From contig NZ_JAJVKW010000001.1 of assembly GCF_024198255.1 (NCBI RefSeq), positions 868,001 through 932,000 on the forward strand: a DNA stretch of 64,000 nucleotides, written 5' to 3'. Below are positions 53,033 to 62,009 of this stretch, piece by piece. The position numbers were made by a program, and so were the translations under genes. The stretch is from Myxococcus guangdongensis. GTDB taxonomy: Bacteria; Myxococcota; Myxococcia; Myxococcales; Myxococcaceae. Every line of letters starts with the position of its first letter. Position 1 is the first letter of the stretch. The notes beneath the pieces are model-generated. The model worked only from the letters and a program-made list of their open reading frames with translations, searched no databases and was not told where the DNA came from.

Positions 53033-54510
53033 CCGCGCGCCAACCTCGCTTCCAACCGCCTCGCCAGGAGAGACAAAGGGTAGCTCATCGCCAGGTAGAG
53101 CGCCGCGCACAACGCCCCAGGCAACAACCAACTGCGAACATCCACCGCCGTAATCGTCATCCGCTTGGTGAGCTCCACGACGGAGATGACGGACACCAGC
53201 GAACTGTCCTTGAGCAACGCGATGAAGTCGTTGGTGACGCTCGGCAGCGCCACCCGGAACGCCTGGGGGAACACCACCCGGCGCAGCGCCAGCGGAGTGG
53301 ACATGCCCAGCGCCAACGCCGCCTCCATCTGTCCACGAGGCACCGCCAGCACGCCCGCCCGATACACCTCCGCCTCGTAGGCCGCGTAGTTCAACCCCAG
53401 CCCCAGCACCGCCGCGCTCAGCGCATCCAGCCGCAGCACCCCGGCGAGCCCGTAGTACAGGACATAGAGTTGCAACAGCACCGGGGTTCCCCGGAACACC
53501 TCCACGTAGAAGGACGCCGCCCCCGACAACCCCCGGGGCCCGTACAGGCGCACCAGCGCCAGCCCCACGCCCAGCGGCACCGCGAGCGCCATGGCCCCCA
53601 CGGACACCACCAGCGTCACCAGCGCCGCCTGGAGGAACATCAGGGCCTGCCCCCAGCCGAGCTTCGCCGTGCTCGTCTGCGACAGCACCTCGCGCGTCTG
53701 CGCGTCGGTCCACTCCACCATCTTCTGCTGCTGGGCGCTGTCGATGTTCCACCGGGCGAAGATGCGCCGCAGCTCCCCCGAGCGCGCCACGTGCCCCAGC
53801 GCCACGTCCAGCGCCGCGCGCAAATCCTCGTCCCCGGGCCGCACCGCGATGGCGTAGTAGCCCTCGCCCACGTCGCCCACCACGCGCAGCCCGGGCCTCG
53901 GCTGGCCGTAGCGCTGGGCGATGAGGTCGTCCATCAGCACCGCGTCCACCCGCCCCTGCTCCAGGTCGATGTAGGGCTCCTCCACGCCCTCGTACGGCAC
54001 CGCCTGGATGCCCTCGCGCTGGAGCAGGTCCCACGCCTGCGAGTTGGCGAGCGTCCCCACCCGCTTTCCACGCAAGGAGGAGAGCCCCGTGACGCTGTCG
54101 TCCTGCCGCCGGGCCAGCAGCCGCAGCTGGAAGATGAAGTACGGCCGGGTGAAGAGGATGCGTCCGCTGCGCGCCGGGGTGACCTCAATCCCGTTGAGCG
54201 CCACGTCGAACGAGCCCCGCTCCAGGGAGGGGATGAGGCTGGACCAGTCGTTCTGCACGAAGCGCGCGCGCACGCCCAGCTCCCGCGCCAGCGCATCCGC
54301 CAGCTCCACCTCGAAGCCGCGCATGTGCCCGGGCACGTCCGGGTCCTCCATGGCGTACGGCTCGCCGCCCTGCGCGTCCGCGCCCCAGCGCAGCTCTCCC
54401 GCCCTCCGCACCCGCTCCAGCCCGGGCTCCTCCCGCTGGACGCAGGACGTCAACACCACCGCGAACACGAGCAGCGCCCCGCCTCGCCTCCACACACCAC
54501 TCACGTTCAT
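53029..54510 (-). CDS. Fused amino-acid-binding protein and ABC permease
   Basis: About 493 aa. A signal sequence with a lipobox-like LTSC at about 22 leads into a full type II periplasmic binding domain (about 35-265: ELRWGADAQGGEPYAMED, LADALARELGVRARF, DVALNGIEVTPARSGRILFTRPY, GDVGEGYYAIAVRPGDEDL). This continues without a stop into a permease domain of about 215 residues with five TM helices and the EAA-like loop YRAGVLAVPRGQMEAALALGMS. The two modules are normally separate genes. The lipobox may be mature signal or simply a Cys in the first TM region. It forms an operon with the ATPase and hydrolase genes. Confidence 0.92.
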   Translation of the reverse strand: MNVSGVWRRGGALLVFAVVLTSCVQREEPGLERVRRAGELRWGADAQGGEPYAMEDPDVPGHMRGFEVELADALARELGVRARFVQNDWSSLIPSLERGSFDVALNGIEVTPARSGRILFTRPYFIFQLRLLARRQDDSVTGLSSLRGKRVGTLANSQAWDLLQREGIQAVPYEGVEEPYIDLEQGRVDAVLMDDLIAQRYGQPRPGLRVVGDVGEGYYAIAVRPGDEDLRAALDVALGHVARSGELRRIFARWNIDSAQQQKMVEWTDAQTREVLSQTSTAKLGWGQALMFLQAALVTLVVSVGAMALAVPLGVGLALVRLYGPRGLSGAASFYVEVFRGTPVLLQLYVLYYGLAGVLRLDALSAAVLGLGLNYAAYEAEVYRAGVLAVPRGQMEAALALGMSTPLALRRVVFPQAFRVALPSVTNDFIALLKDSSLVSVISVVELTKRMTITAVDVRSWLLPGALCAALYLAMSYPLSLLARRLEARLARG

Positions 54511-54562
54511 TTCGGGGACTCCCACTCTGTAGCAGGTGCAGGTGTGACCCAGTATTCAGGTC

Positions 54563-54591
54563 CTGACACTTTCTCCGGGACTGCGTACTAG
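54563..54591 (+). promoter_or_regulatory. Candidate vegetative promoter for the response regulator operon
   Basis: CTGACA (five of six consensus bases) is separated by 17 nt from TACTAG (three of six). It ends 28 nt before the ATG at 54620, leaving room for a short leader. Confidence 0.4.
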
Positions 54592-54619
54592 AGTGACGTG
54601 ACAGAGGAGCCAAGGCGTC

Positions 54620-55312
54620 ATGGAAGCATACAAGGTGCTGGTGGTGGACGACGAGCCGCAGGTGGCGCACGCCTTGAGGCGGCTGCTGAAGCGTGAGGGT
54701 TTCGACGTCCAGCTCGCGTTCAACGGAGAAGAGGCGCTCGAGCGGCTGAAGACCTTCAGCCCGGACATCATCCTGACGGACTTCCGGATGCCGGGGATGA
54801 CGGGCAGCGAACTGCTCCAGCGCATCAAGCGCAGCCACCCGCTGGCGCTGCGGCTCATCATCTCCGGCTACGCCGACTTCAAGTCGGTGGTGGCGTCGGT
54901 GAACGAGGGCGAAATCTGCCGGTTCATCAGCAAGCCCTGGGATGACGCGGAGCTGGTGACGTACCTGTCGGGCCTGTTGCGCCACCGCGAGACGATGGCC
55001 CAGCTCTACGCCCCGTTCCGCGCCGCGCCCCAGGGCGTCAGCGCCGAGGTGAGCCCCACCGACGCCGCGCTCGTCCTGAAGGTCCAGGTGGCGGACCCGT
55101 CGTTCCCGGCCGAGCAGGCCGTGTCCATCATCGAGCGTTTCGCAGGACTGTTGGCCGACGACAGCCTGAAGGTGGTGGGGGGACTGCTGGAGCGCTTCGG
55201 CGGACGGCTGTCCTTCGTGGCGGAGGTGGGCGGCCCGCAGCGGCTGCGCCTGGAGCTGCCCATGCGCGCGGAGAGCGCGCCGAGTGTTCGACCGGGGCTG
55301 GGCGAGGCGTGA
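54620..55312 (+). CDS. Response regulator with unusual C-terminal domain
   Basis: 230 aa. The receiver (about 4-125) is complete: VVDDEP, TDFRMPGMTG with the phospho-acceptor Asp, IISGYADF and SKPW with the Lys. The C-terminal 100 residues (VSAEVSPTDAALVLKVQ...ERFGGRLSFVAEVG) form a small alpha/beta domain that I do not recognise; it is not a DNA-binding or HD-GYP domain. The stop overlaps the next gene's ATG by one base, so regulator and kinase are cotranslated. Confidence 0.9.
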   Translation: MEAYKVLVVDDEPQVAHALRRLLKREGFDVQLAFNGEEALERLKTFSPDIILTDFRMPGMTGSELLQRIKRSHPLALRLIISGYADFKSVVASVNEGEICRFISKPWDDAELVTYLSGLLRHRETMAQLYAPFRAAPQGVSAEVSPTDAALVLKVQVADPSFPAEQAVSIIERFAGLLADDSLKVVGGLLERFGGRLSFVAEVGGPQRLRLELPMRAESAPSVRPGLGEA

Positions 55313-56637
55313 TGGCCCCGGAGGTCGACGCGGATTGGGTGAACAGCCGCCTCAAGCGCTTCACCCTGCTGGCGTGCCTCCTCATCCACGGTCTGCTCGT
55401 CGCCAGCCTCTGGGGGCGGTGGCACGAGGCGCTCGTCGTGACGGTGGGCTTCACCGTGGTGACGGGGGCCAACGTGGTGCTCGCGCGGGGCTTCTTCTCG
55501 CGGCACACGCGGGTCGCCGAGGCCTCGCGCTTCATCCTGAACATGTTGGGCACCGTGTTCTACGGCGTGGTGAGCCACTGGGAGCTGCCCGTGTGGCTGT
55601 ACCTGCCGCTCAACGCGCTGTGGGTGGACCGCTTCGCGGACTCCGGGGCCCGGCGCCGGCTCGGGGTGATGCTGGCGATGGTGTCGGGCGTGGCGCTCTG
55701 GGACGGGGCCCCGCCCGAGGTCGCCGCCTGCTTCGTGCTGCTGTCGGTGCTCACGTACGCGCTCTCCGAGGGCCGCGTCTTCCTCACGCACTCGACGCTG
55801 CGGGAGCTGGCGCGCCAGCACGACGAGCTGGCCCGGGCGCACGAGCAGCTGGAGATGGCCCACCGGCGCGCCCGTGAGCAGGAGCGGCTGTCCAGCCTGG
55901 GCATGCTGGCCGCGGGCGTGGCGCACGAAATCAACAACCCCATGAGCTATGTGAAGAGCAACGTGAACGCGCTGCTCATGGACCTGCGCGCCTGCAAGAA
56001 CCTGCCGCCGGAGCTGCAGGAGTACGTGGACGACGTGCTGCCCGCCACCGCGGACGGCATCCGGCGCGTCGTGGCCATCGTCGCGGACCTGCGGCGCTTC
56101 GCGCGTGGAGACCCGGGCGCGCTGGAGGAGTACGACCTCAACGAGGAAATCGCCGTCGCGCTGCGCATCACCCGCACGCAGGTGCAGTCGCGCTGCGAGG
56201 TGGAGGTGACGCTGGGGGATTTGCCGCGCCTGCTCGGCCGTCCGGGGCAACTGGCGCAGGTGGTGGTGAACCTCTTGATGAACGCGGCGCAGGCCATGCC
56301 CTCCGGAGGGCGCATCCTCCTGAGCACGCGCATGGAGGCCGACGAGGCCATCCTGTGCATCCAGGACTCCGGGCACGGCATGACGCCCGAGGTGCGCGCG
56401 CGGCTGTTCCAGCCCTTCTTCACCACCAAGCCCGCAGGTGAGGGCACGGGCATGGGGCTGGCCGTGGTGCACGGCATCATCACCTCGCACCAGGGACGCA
56501 TCGACGTGGAGACCTCGCCCCAGACGGGCACGCGCTTCACCGTCCGGCTCCCCCGAATCCCTCCGCTCGACATGCACCTGCCCGGACTGTCCGGCCCGGT
56601 CCCCACCCCGCCGAAGTCGCAGCCGGGCACGGTCTGA
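55312..56637 (+). CDS. Membrane histidine kinase coupled to the response regulator
   Basis: 441 aa from the ATG at 55312, which shares a base with the regulator stop; a GTG at 55309 is alternative. The N-terminal 150 residues contain about five membrane helices, then a charged coiled coil (LARQHDELARAHEQLEMAHRRAREQERLSS). HisKA carries AAGVAHEINNPMSY; HATPase shows NLLMNAAQAM, DSGHGM, FQPFFTTK and GTGMGLAVV, the type seen in NtrB-like kinases. It probably phosphorylates the regulator encoded just before. No periplasmic sensor domain is evident. Confidence 0.92.
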   Translation: MAPEVDADWVNSRLKRFTLLACLLIHGLLVASLWGRWHEALVVTVGFTVVTGANVVLARGFFSRHTRVAEASRFILNMLGTVFYGVVSHWELPVWLYLPLNALWVDRFADSGARRRLGVMLAMVSGVALWDGAPPEVAACFVLLSVLTYALSEGRVFLTHSTLRELARQHDELARAHEQLEMAHRRAREQERLSSLGMLAAGVAHEINNPMSYVKSNVNALLMDLRACKNLPPELQEYVDDVLPATADGIRRVVAIVADLRRFARGDPGALEEYDLNEEIAVALRITRTQVQSRCEVEVTLGDLPRLLGRPGQLAQVVVNLLMNAAQAMPSGGRILLSTRMEADEAILCIQDSGHGMTPEVRARLFQPFFTTKPAGEGTGMGLAVVHGIITSHQGRIDVETSPQTGTRFTVRLPRIPPLDMHLPGLSGPVPTPPKSQPGTV

Positions 56638-56667
56638 GCCTCCACGCGACTGTTCAACGAGACCGTC

Positions 56668-57900
56668 ATGTCCTCCTCGCCGCCCGCCTTCGCCAGCCGC
56701 TTCGAGCCTCGCTACGTGCAGGACCCGTATCCGCTCTACGAGCGCCTGCGCCACGAGTCCCCCGTCCACTTCAGCGAAGAGATGCACCTGTGGGTGGTCT
56801 CCCGCTACGAGGACATCAAGGCGGTGGTGCACAACCCGGACGACTTCCTGTCGGCCAACGCCTTCCGCAATCCGGTGCCGCCCGCGCCGGAGGTGCTCGC
56901 GGTGCTGGCGGAGGGCTACCCCCAGGTCCCCGCGCTGGTGGACGACGACCCGCCCAACCACACGCGCATGCGGGTCATCGTCACCAAGGCCCTGGCGCCG
57001 CATCGCCTGAGCGCGATGGAGGCGCGCGTGCGCGCGATTGCGACGGAGCTGTTGGACGGCTTCGCCCACGCGGGGGAGGCGGACCTGGTGGAGGCGCTGG
57101 GCTACCCGCTGCCCGCGCGCGTCGTGGGCGCCATCATGGGGCTGCCGGACTCGGACGTGACGCGGCTGAAGCAGTGGACGGAGGACCTGGTGGTGATGTC
57201 CGCGGGCAACGCGCCCGTGGAGCGGCAGGTGGAGTGTGCCCGGGGGCTCGTCTCCATCCAGAAGTACCTGGCGGGCCACATCGCCGAGCGGCGACGCGCG
57301 CCCACCGATGACCTCATCAGCGCGCTCATCGAGGCGCGGCACGAGGACACGCCGCCGTTGAGCGACGTGGAGCTCATCAGCCTCATCTCGATGCTGCACT
57401 TCGCCGGGCACGAGACGACGTCGAACCTGTTGGGCAACCTGCTCGTCTGGGTGCTGCGCGCGCCGGAGCGGCTGCGCGAGCTCCAGGAGGACCCGGGCCG
57501 CATCCCCCGGGCGATTGAAGAGACACTGCGGCTGGACGCGCCGGTGCAGGGGATGATGCGCACCACGCGCCGCGCGGTGACGCTGGGCGGCGTGGAGGTG
57601 CCCGAGGGCGCGCGGCTGCTCGTGCTCTATGCGTCGGGGAACCGGGACGAGCGGGTGTTCCATTCGCCTGGAGAGGGCGTGCTCCGCCGCCCGGACGTGG
57701 GCAAGCACCTGGGGTTCGGGATGGGCATCCACTACTGCATCGGCGCGCCGCTGGCGCGGATGGAGGTGCGGCTGGCGATGGAGCTGCTGTTGAAGCGGCT
57801 GCCCGGGCTGCGGCTGGCGCCGGGCGAGGCCATCCGCTACCTGCCCAACTTCCTGCACCGGGGCCCACGGCAGTTGCTGGTCGAGTGGGACCCGGCCTGA
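56668..57900 (+). CDS. Cytochrome P450
   Basis: 410 aa, a soluble bacterial P450. Helix I LHFAGHETTSNL (acid-alcohol pair Glu/Thr), ExxR EETLRLDA and the haem loop FGMGIHYCIGAPLAR with the Cys ligand are clear, as is DDDPPNHTRMR near the start. It resembles CYP107-like enzymes that hydroxylate or oxidise small secondary metabolites. It starts 30 nt after the kinase gene and may be in the same operon. No ferredoxin or reductase gene is adjacent. Confidence 0.95.
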   Translation: MSSSPPAFASRFEPRYVQDPYPLYERLRHESPVHFSEEMHLWVVSRYEDIKAVVHNPDDFLSANAFRNPVPPAPEVLAVLAEGYPQVPALVDDDPPNHTRMRVIVTKALAPHRLSAMEARVRAIATELLDGFAHAGEADLVEALGYPLPARVVGAIMGLPDSDVTRLKQWTEDLVVMSAGNAPVERQVECARGLVSIQKYLAGHIAERRRAPTDDLISALIEARHEDTPPLSDVELISLISMLHFAGHETTSNLLGNLLVWVLRAPERLRELQEDPGRIPRAIEETLRLDAPVQGMMRTTRRAVTLGGVEVPEGARLLVLYASGNRDERVFHSPGEGVLRRPDVGKHLGFGMGIHYCIGAPLARMEVRLAMELLLKRLPGLRLAPGEAIRYLPNFLHRGPRQLLVEWDPA

Positions 57901-57907
57901 AGCGGCT

Positions 57908-58555
57908 TCAGCGCTTGAGCGCGGCGTCGATGTGCGTGGCGAAGGTGTCGATGGGCTGCGCGCCCGTCACGCCGGTGCCGTTGACGAAGAAGGTGGGCGT
58001 GCCGACGATGCCGCGGCGCTGGGCCTCGAGGCGGTCGGCCTCCACGTAGTTGTCCCAGGCCTGGGTGTCGAGCGCGCGCTTGAAGCTCGCGACGTCCAGG
58101 CCGAGCGCCTTGGCGTACTTCTCCAGCGAGGCGCGGTCCAGGGCGCCCTGGTTGTCGAAGAGCACGTCGTGCATCTGCCAGAACTTGCCCTGCTCGTGGG
58201 CGGCCATGGCGGCGGCTGCGGCGAGCTTCGCGTTCTCGTGGCGGGGCAGCGGCATGTTTCGGAAGACGATGCGAATCTTGTCGCCGTAGCGCTCGCGCAG
58301 GCCCTCGACGGTGGTCGCGCCGCGCTGGCAGAAGGGGCACTGGAAGTCGCTCCACACCTCCACCGTCACCTGGGCGTCGCGGGGCCCCAGCGCGGGGGCC
58401 TCGGCGCGCGGCGTGGCGGAGATGAGCTTGGGCTGGGCACGAGCGGACTTGGGCTGCTTGTCGCAGTCGGGCGTGGGCTCGTCACCGGCGAGGGCGGGGT
58501 TGAAGGACGAGAACACGACGGCGGCCGCCAGGAGGGCGGGAGCGCGGAGCTTCAT
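57908..58555 (-). CDS. DsbA-family thiol oxidoreductase, exported
   Basis: 215 aa. AGAGGT lies 5 nt before the ATG at 58555. A signal peptide (LLAAAVVFSSFNPALA) leads to a thioredoxin fold with an inserted helical domain: active site FQCPFCQRG, and GTPTFFVNG with the cis-Pro. A Cys in the linker (DCDKQPK) is extra. It should act in the periplasm on disulfide bonds, as do related DsbA/BdbD-like proteins. It converges with the P450 gene. Confidence 0.92.
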   Translation of the reverse strand: MKLRAPALLAAAVVFSSFNPALAGDEPTPDCDKQPKSARAQPKLISATPRAEAPALGPRDAQVTVEVWSDFQCPFCQRGATTVEGLRERYGDKIRIVFRNMPLPRHENAKLAAAAAMAAHEQGKFWQMHDVLFDNQGALDRASLEKYAKALGLDVASFKRALDTQAWDNYVEADRLEAQRRGIVGTPTFFVNGTGVTGAQPIDTFATHIDAALKR

Positions 58556-58696
58556 GGTGGACCTCTGGAGTGGGATGGATGCGGCACGCCCGGCTTCCTG
58601 CCTGGAGGCCTGGCGGCACGAGGGGCGATGCCCTCGCACGCAAGGAGTGACGCGAGCGGCGCGGGAGTTTCAGCGCCGTGTTATTTCCCGCGCACC

Positions 58697-59881
58697 ATGA
58701 AGACCGAGCGCCTCGATTACGCGGACCCCTTCCTCCATCGATTCACCGCGCGGGTGGTGGGCCACGGCGCGTGGGATGGCGCGCCCTCGGTGGTGCTGGA
58801 CCGCACGGCCTTCTATCCGGAGGCGGGTGGACAGATGGGGGACCAGGGTGTGCTCGGTGGGCTGCCCGTGCGCGACGTGCAGGTGGACGACGCGGGGACG
58901 GTGCATCACCTGGTCGAGGGCGTGCTTCCCGGGCTCGGGGTGGAGCTGGAGGGCGTGGTGGATTCGGAGCGGCGGCGGGTGCACATGTCGCTGCACACGG
59001 GGCAGCACATGTTGTCGCGGGCGCTGATGGACATCGCGGGCGCGGCCACGGTGTCGTCGCGACTGGGGGCCACGTGCACCATCGACACGGACCAGGAGAC
59101 GTTGGACGAGCAGCTCGTGGCGAAGGCGGAGGCGCACGTCAACGCCATCATCGACGCGGACCTGCCCATCCGGGCCTTCTTCCCCACGCCGGAGGAGCTG
59201 GCGGCGCTGCCGCTTCGGCGTGCGCCCAAGGTGACGGAGAACATCCGCGTCATCCAGGTGGGGGACTTCGACGTGTCGCCGTGTGGCGGGACGCACTGCA
59301 CGCGCACGGGACAGGTGGGGATGGTGCGGGTGTTGGGCGTGGAGCGCTACAAGGGCAAGGGGCGGGTCCTCTTCTCGGCGGGGCCGCGCGCGCGGCGTGA
59401 GCTGTGGGAGGAGGCGGGCGTGTTGAGGGCGATGAGTCGCGCCTTCACGTGCGGACCGGCCGAGGTGCCCACGGTGGTGGAGAAGCTGCGGCGTGAGCTG
59501 ACCGAGGCCCGCGAGGCGTTGGGTGCGGCGCGAGCGCGGCTGGCGGAGCACACGGCGGTGGAGCTGGCGCAGGCGCTGGAGGCGTCGACGGACAAGCAGG
59601 TGGTGGCGGTGCTCGACGGCGCGGGACCGGAGCAACTGCGCGCCGTGGCGGCGAGGCTCACGGCCCGACCGGAGGCGGTGGTGTTCCTCGCGGGTCGCGC
59701 GCCCGAGGGTTTGTCCGTGCTCATCGCGCGGGGCAGCGCGTCCACGTTCGGCTGTGGCACGTTCCTCAAGCGGGCCGCTGAGGCCACGGGCGGGCGGGGC
59801 GGTGGACGTCCGGAGCACGCCGAGGGACGGCTTCCGGCGAACACGGACTGGACCGCACTCGTGGCATCCCTGCGGGGCTGA
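58697..59881 (+). CDS. AlaX-type trans-editing protein, long form
   Basis: 394 aa. It holds a second-domain-like editing site HTGQHMLSRAL (His pair of a zinc site) and SPCGGTHC (Cys/His of the same site), then a helical linker (LRRELTEAREALGAARARLAEHTAVELAQALE) and a DHHA1-like C-terminal domain (VVFLAGRAPEGLSVLIARGSA...GGRGGGRPEHAEG). This is the AlaX-L/AlaRS editing module without catalytic or tRNA-charging domain; it deacylates Ser- or Gly-tRNA(Ala). Confidence 0.93.
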   Translation: MKTERLDYADPFLHRFTARVVGHGAWDGAPSVVLDRTAFYPEAGGQMGDQGVLGGLPVRDVQVDDAGTVHHLVEGVLPGLGVELEGVVDSERRRVHMSLHTGQHMLSRALMDIAGAATVSSRLGATCTIDTDQETLDEQLVAKAEAHVNAIIDADLPIRAFFPTPEELAALPLRRAPKVTENIRVIQVGDFDVSPCGGTHCTRTGQVGMVRVLGVERYKGKGRVLFSAGPRARRELWEEAGVLRAMSRAFTCGPAEVPTVVEKLRRELTEAREALGAARARLAEHTAVELAQALEASTDKQVVAVLDGAGPEQLRAVAARLTARPEAVVFLAGRAPEGLSVLIARGSASTFGCGTFLKRAAEATGGRGGGRPEHAEGRLPANTDWTALVASLRG

Positions 59882-59926
59882 AGCCCGCCCTGCCCCACCC
59901 TCAGTAGACGAGCCGTGGGGCCCGCA

Positions 59927-60433
59927 TCACGGGCGAGGAGAATTCGAGGCAGGAGGCTCCGGCACCACCGGCGAGGGGGGTACGGGGGAAGCAGGGTCCT
60001 CTGTCCTAGGGGCGGGCCTCAAGGGAGGAGGCTCGCTCGCGGGAACTGGAGCCTTCGCCACCACGTCGCCCTGCGCGGTCACCGCGTAGACCTCCCACCA
60101 ATCCAGGACGCGGCCACTCGGGCCACCGCAACGGTGGAAGCCCTGCTCCAGCACCACGAAGTACAAACCAGGTGTCTCTCCTGAGAAGACGGAGACATCC
60201 AGTCCCTGCTCCGGACTCGAGCACCCCGTGAACAGGTTCGGAACAGGAGGGGACTTCACGACCTGCCGAATGGCACCCGCCCCGGCGAGCACGGCCCCTG
60301 CCTCCGTGGGCTCGACGAGCGTGACGGAGGAGTCCTCGTCGGGCCAGGCCACCTCACCCTTCCAGGTCGATGCGGGCGTCACGCACCCCTGGAGAGCCAT
60401 GACCCATCCCACCAGCATTCGTGCCTTGCGCAT
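59927..60433 (-). CDS. Hypothetical lipoprotein
   Basis: About 168 aa from the ATG at 60433; a GTG 9 nt upstream sits closer to GAGGAG and is an alternative. Signal peptide with a lipobox LQGC. The mature part has two Cys residues in the middle (TGCSSPEQG, HRCGGPSG) and ends in a Pro/Ala-rich tail (PASEPPPLRPAPRTEDPASP). I do not recognise it. The JAMM-like lipoprotein gene lies directly upstream in the same direction, so the two may be an operon. Confidence 0.75.
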   Translation of the reverse strand: MRKARMLVGWVMALQGCVTPASTWKGEVAWPDEDSSVTLVEPTEAGAVLAGAGAIRQVVKSPPVPNLFTGCSSPEQGLDVSVFSGETPGLYFVVLEQGFHRCGGPSGRVLDWWEVYAVTAQGDVVAKAPVPASEPPPLRPAPRTEDPASPVPPSPVVPEPPASNSPRP

Positions 60434-60473
60434 GTCCCGCACCTACTCCTCGAGTAACCGCAAGCCACAAGCA

Positions 60474-61217
60474 CTACACTTGAGGCACCACGCTCTTGAA
60501 GGGCGGACGCGGACGAATTGGCGAGCACGTGCCCAGGGTGATCCAACGCGCCCGGGCTTCGCTCCACTGCTGCACCTCGCCCGTGGGAAAGTAGCGCAGG
60601 ATGAAGCGTGACCCATCGGGCTGCTCCGCCACCAGCGCGGAGGCCATCTCGATGGCCGCGCCCTTGAAGAACGCTGGAGCCGGGTTGCCAGGAATCAACC
60701 GCACCTCCGCCATCGCGACGAACGGCTTGAACGCATCCGTCGGCCACACTCCAAGGTCTTGTGAGGAAGGGAGCGCCGCGCAGGGATGGTTGTGCACGTA
60801 CCCAACGACCCACACCTCTGACGGTGCGAAGTCCTCATCCTCCACCTCGAAGAAGGGCCTGCAGGCTGCGTGACTGCCGCGGACGGGAGACGCGACTCGC
60901 CAGGACAAGGAGTCACGCCCACCCGCCACGTACACGGTCGAGCAATACTCCGTGGACAGACCTTGGATGGGTCGCCGTGTCGCGGGGTCACACGCCTTCG
61001 CGCCAGGAAGTTTCAGCAAGGCCTCCGCCACATCCCGCAGGAGGCTTATCGGAATGGAGGCGTCCCCCGTGGGCATCTCCACGGCGGGGACCTCGGCCCA
61101 GGGCCCCCGCGCATGTGTCATCCCGGCCGCTGGCACCCCAGCCCGGGTGGAGGCGGTACATCCCCCCAGGAGCACCAGGGCAAGGACCTCGAGCAGGATG
61201 CGGTCGGAGCAGGCCAT
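60474..61217 (-). CDS. JAMM/DUF4329-like lipoprotein
   Basis: 247 aa from the ATG at 61217. Lipobox LLGGC. The centre shows STEYCSTVYV, with a possible catalytic Glu, and GYVHNHPCAALPSSQDLG, close to the JAMM zinc motif HxHx7Sx2D but one residue shorter between His and Ser. This pattern also fits the DUF4329 (JAB-like) family. If active it would be a surface-anchored zinc isopeptidase-like enzyme; the shorter spacing makes that uncertain. The C-terminus carries FILRYFPTGEVQQWSEARARWI. Confidence 0.78.
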   Translation of the reverse strand: MACSDRILLEVLALVLLGGCTASTRAGVPAAGMTHARGPWAEVPAVEMPTGDASIPISLLRDVAEALLKLPGAKACDPATRRPIQGLSTEYCSTVYVAGGRDSLSWRVASPVRGSHAACRPFFEVEDEDFAPSEVWVVGYVHNHPCAALPSSQDLGVWPTDAFKPFVAMAEVRLIPGNPAPAFFKGAAIEMASALVAEQPDGSRFILRYFPTGEVQQWSEARARWITLGTCSPIRPRPPFKSVVPQV

Positions 61218-61262
61218 CCCCTTGGACTTTAGCGGCGGACTGAAGCGCCCCGACCGACCCTG

Positions 61263-61304
61263 GGCCGAACCGTGGGAGCGGAAATCACCCTCCCCTCTTC
61301 GGCC
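61263..61304. promoter_or_regulatory. Nested dyad upstream of the ECF sigma gene
   Basis: GGCCGAA (61263-61269) and TTCGGCC (61298-61304) enclose a second dyad, GGGAG (61274-61278) and CTCCC (61290-61294). It lies in the divergent gap between the JAMM-like lipoprotein gene and the sigma gene and could be a regulatory or terminator structure. Confidence 0.4.
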
Positions 61305-61433
61305 AGGTGAGTCCTTCCTTACCCGCACCCACACGCAACGCGACGCGTCACGACTCACTCCACCGAAGAGATTTTCTCCGACGCGTTCACATCGTACGGA
61401 GGGGGCGCTCCACCGGTGGAACGACATGAGAAG

Positions 61434-62009
61434 ATGGGTGTAGGGGTTCGCGCCACGATGGACGACGGGCAGCACCGCCAGTTCGATGCTTTTGCACGCT
61501 CGCGACGACCGGGGCTGCTTCGCCTTGCCCGACGCCTGTGCTCCGGGGGTGGAATCGACCCGGAGGACCTGGTGCAAGAGACCCTCGAGCGCGCCTACCG
61601 GAACTTCGACCGGCTGGTGGCGGAGAACCCAGGCGCGGTCAGCGTGTGGCTCAGCACCACGCTGAGCAACCGCTTCCTGGACCATTGTCGTCGCAGACGC
61701 ACCGAGGTCCTGGGGGCCCCCGCGCTGCGTGTGGTGCAGGACTTGGAATCCTCCGGCGAACCCGCCGCCCTCGAGCAGTGGGAGCAGGTCAGCCGCGAGG
61801 ACTTCCAGAGGGCCATCGACAAGCTCCGGCCTCCCCACCTCCAGGAGGCCTACCGGCTTCACGTGGCGGGACTTCGATATCGGGCCATCGCACAGCGGTT
61901 GGATGCGCCCGAAGGAACGGTGGGACGGTGGCTCAGCGAGGCGCGGCAGGCTCTGCGGGGTCTGCTGACCCCGGGCGCCGCCTCGAGTGAAGGCAGGGCC
62001 AGACCATGA
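61434..62009 (+). CDS. ECF-type sigma factor
   Basis: 191 aa from the ATG at 61434 (alternatives: GTG at 61416 and ATG at 61458; none has a clear ribosome site). Region 2: FDAFARSRRPGLLRLARRLC...DPEDLVQETLERAYRNFDRL, with the DPEDLVQET helix. Region 4: RLHVAGLRYRAIAQRLDAPEGTVGRWLSEARQAL, a helix-turn-helix. Length matches ECF factors. Its stop overlaps the ATG of the zinc-finger/TPR gene by 4 nt (ATGA), so the pair is cotranslated, and that protein is the probable anti-sigma or effector. Confidence 0.92.
   Translation: MGVGVRATMDDGQHRQFDAFARSRRPGLLRLARRLCSGGGIDPEDLVQETLERAYRNFDRLVAENPGAVSVWLSTTLSNRFLDHCRRRRTEVLGAPALRVVQDLESSGEPAALEQWEQVSREDFQRAIDKLRPPHLQEAYRLHVAGLRYRAIAQRLDAPEGTVGRWLSEARQALRGLLTPGAASSEGRARP

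Noticed and set aside
55006..57858. Long minus-strand frame opposite regulator, kinase and P450
   Set aside because: No domain or ribosome site; all three plus-strand genes have full catalytic motifs.
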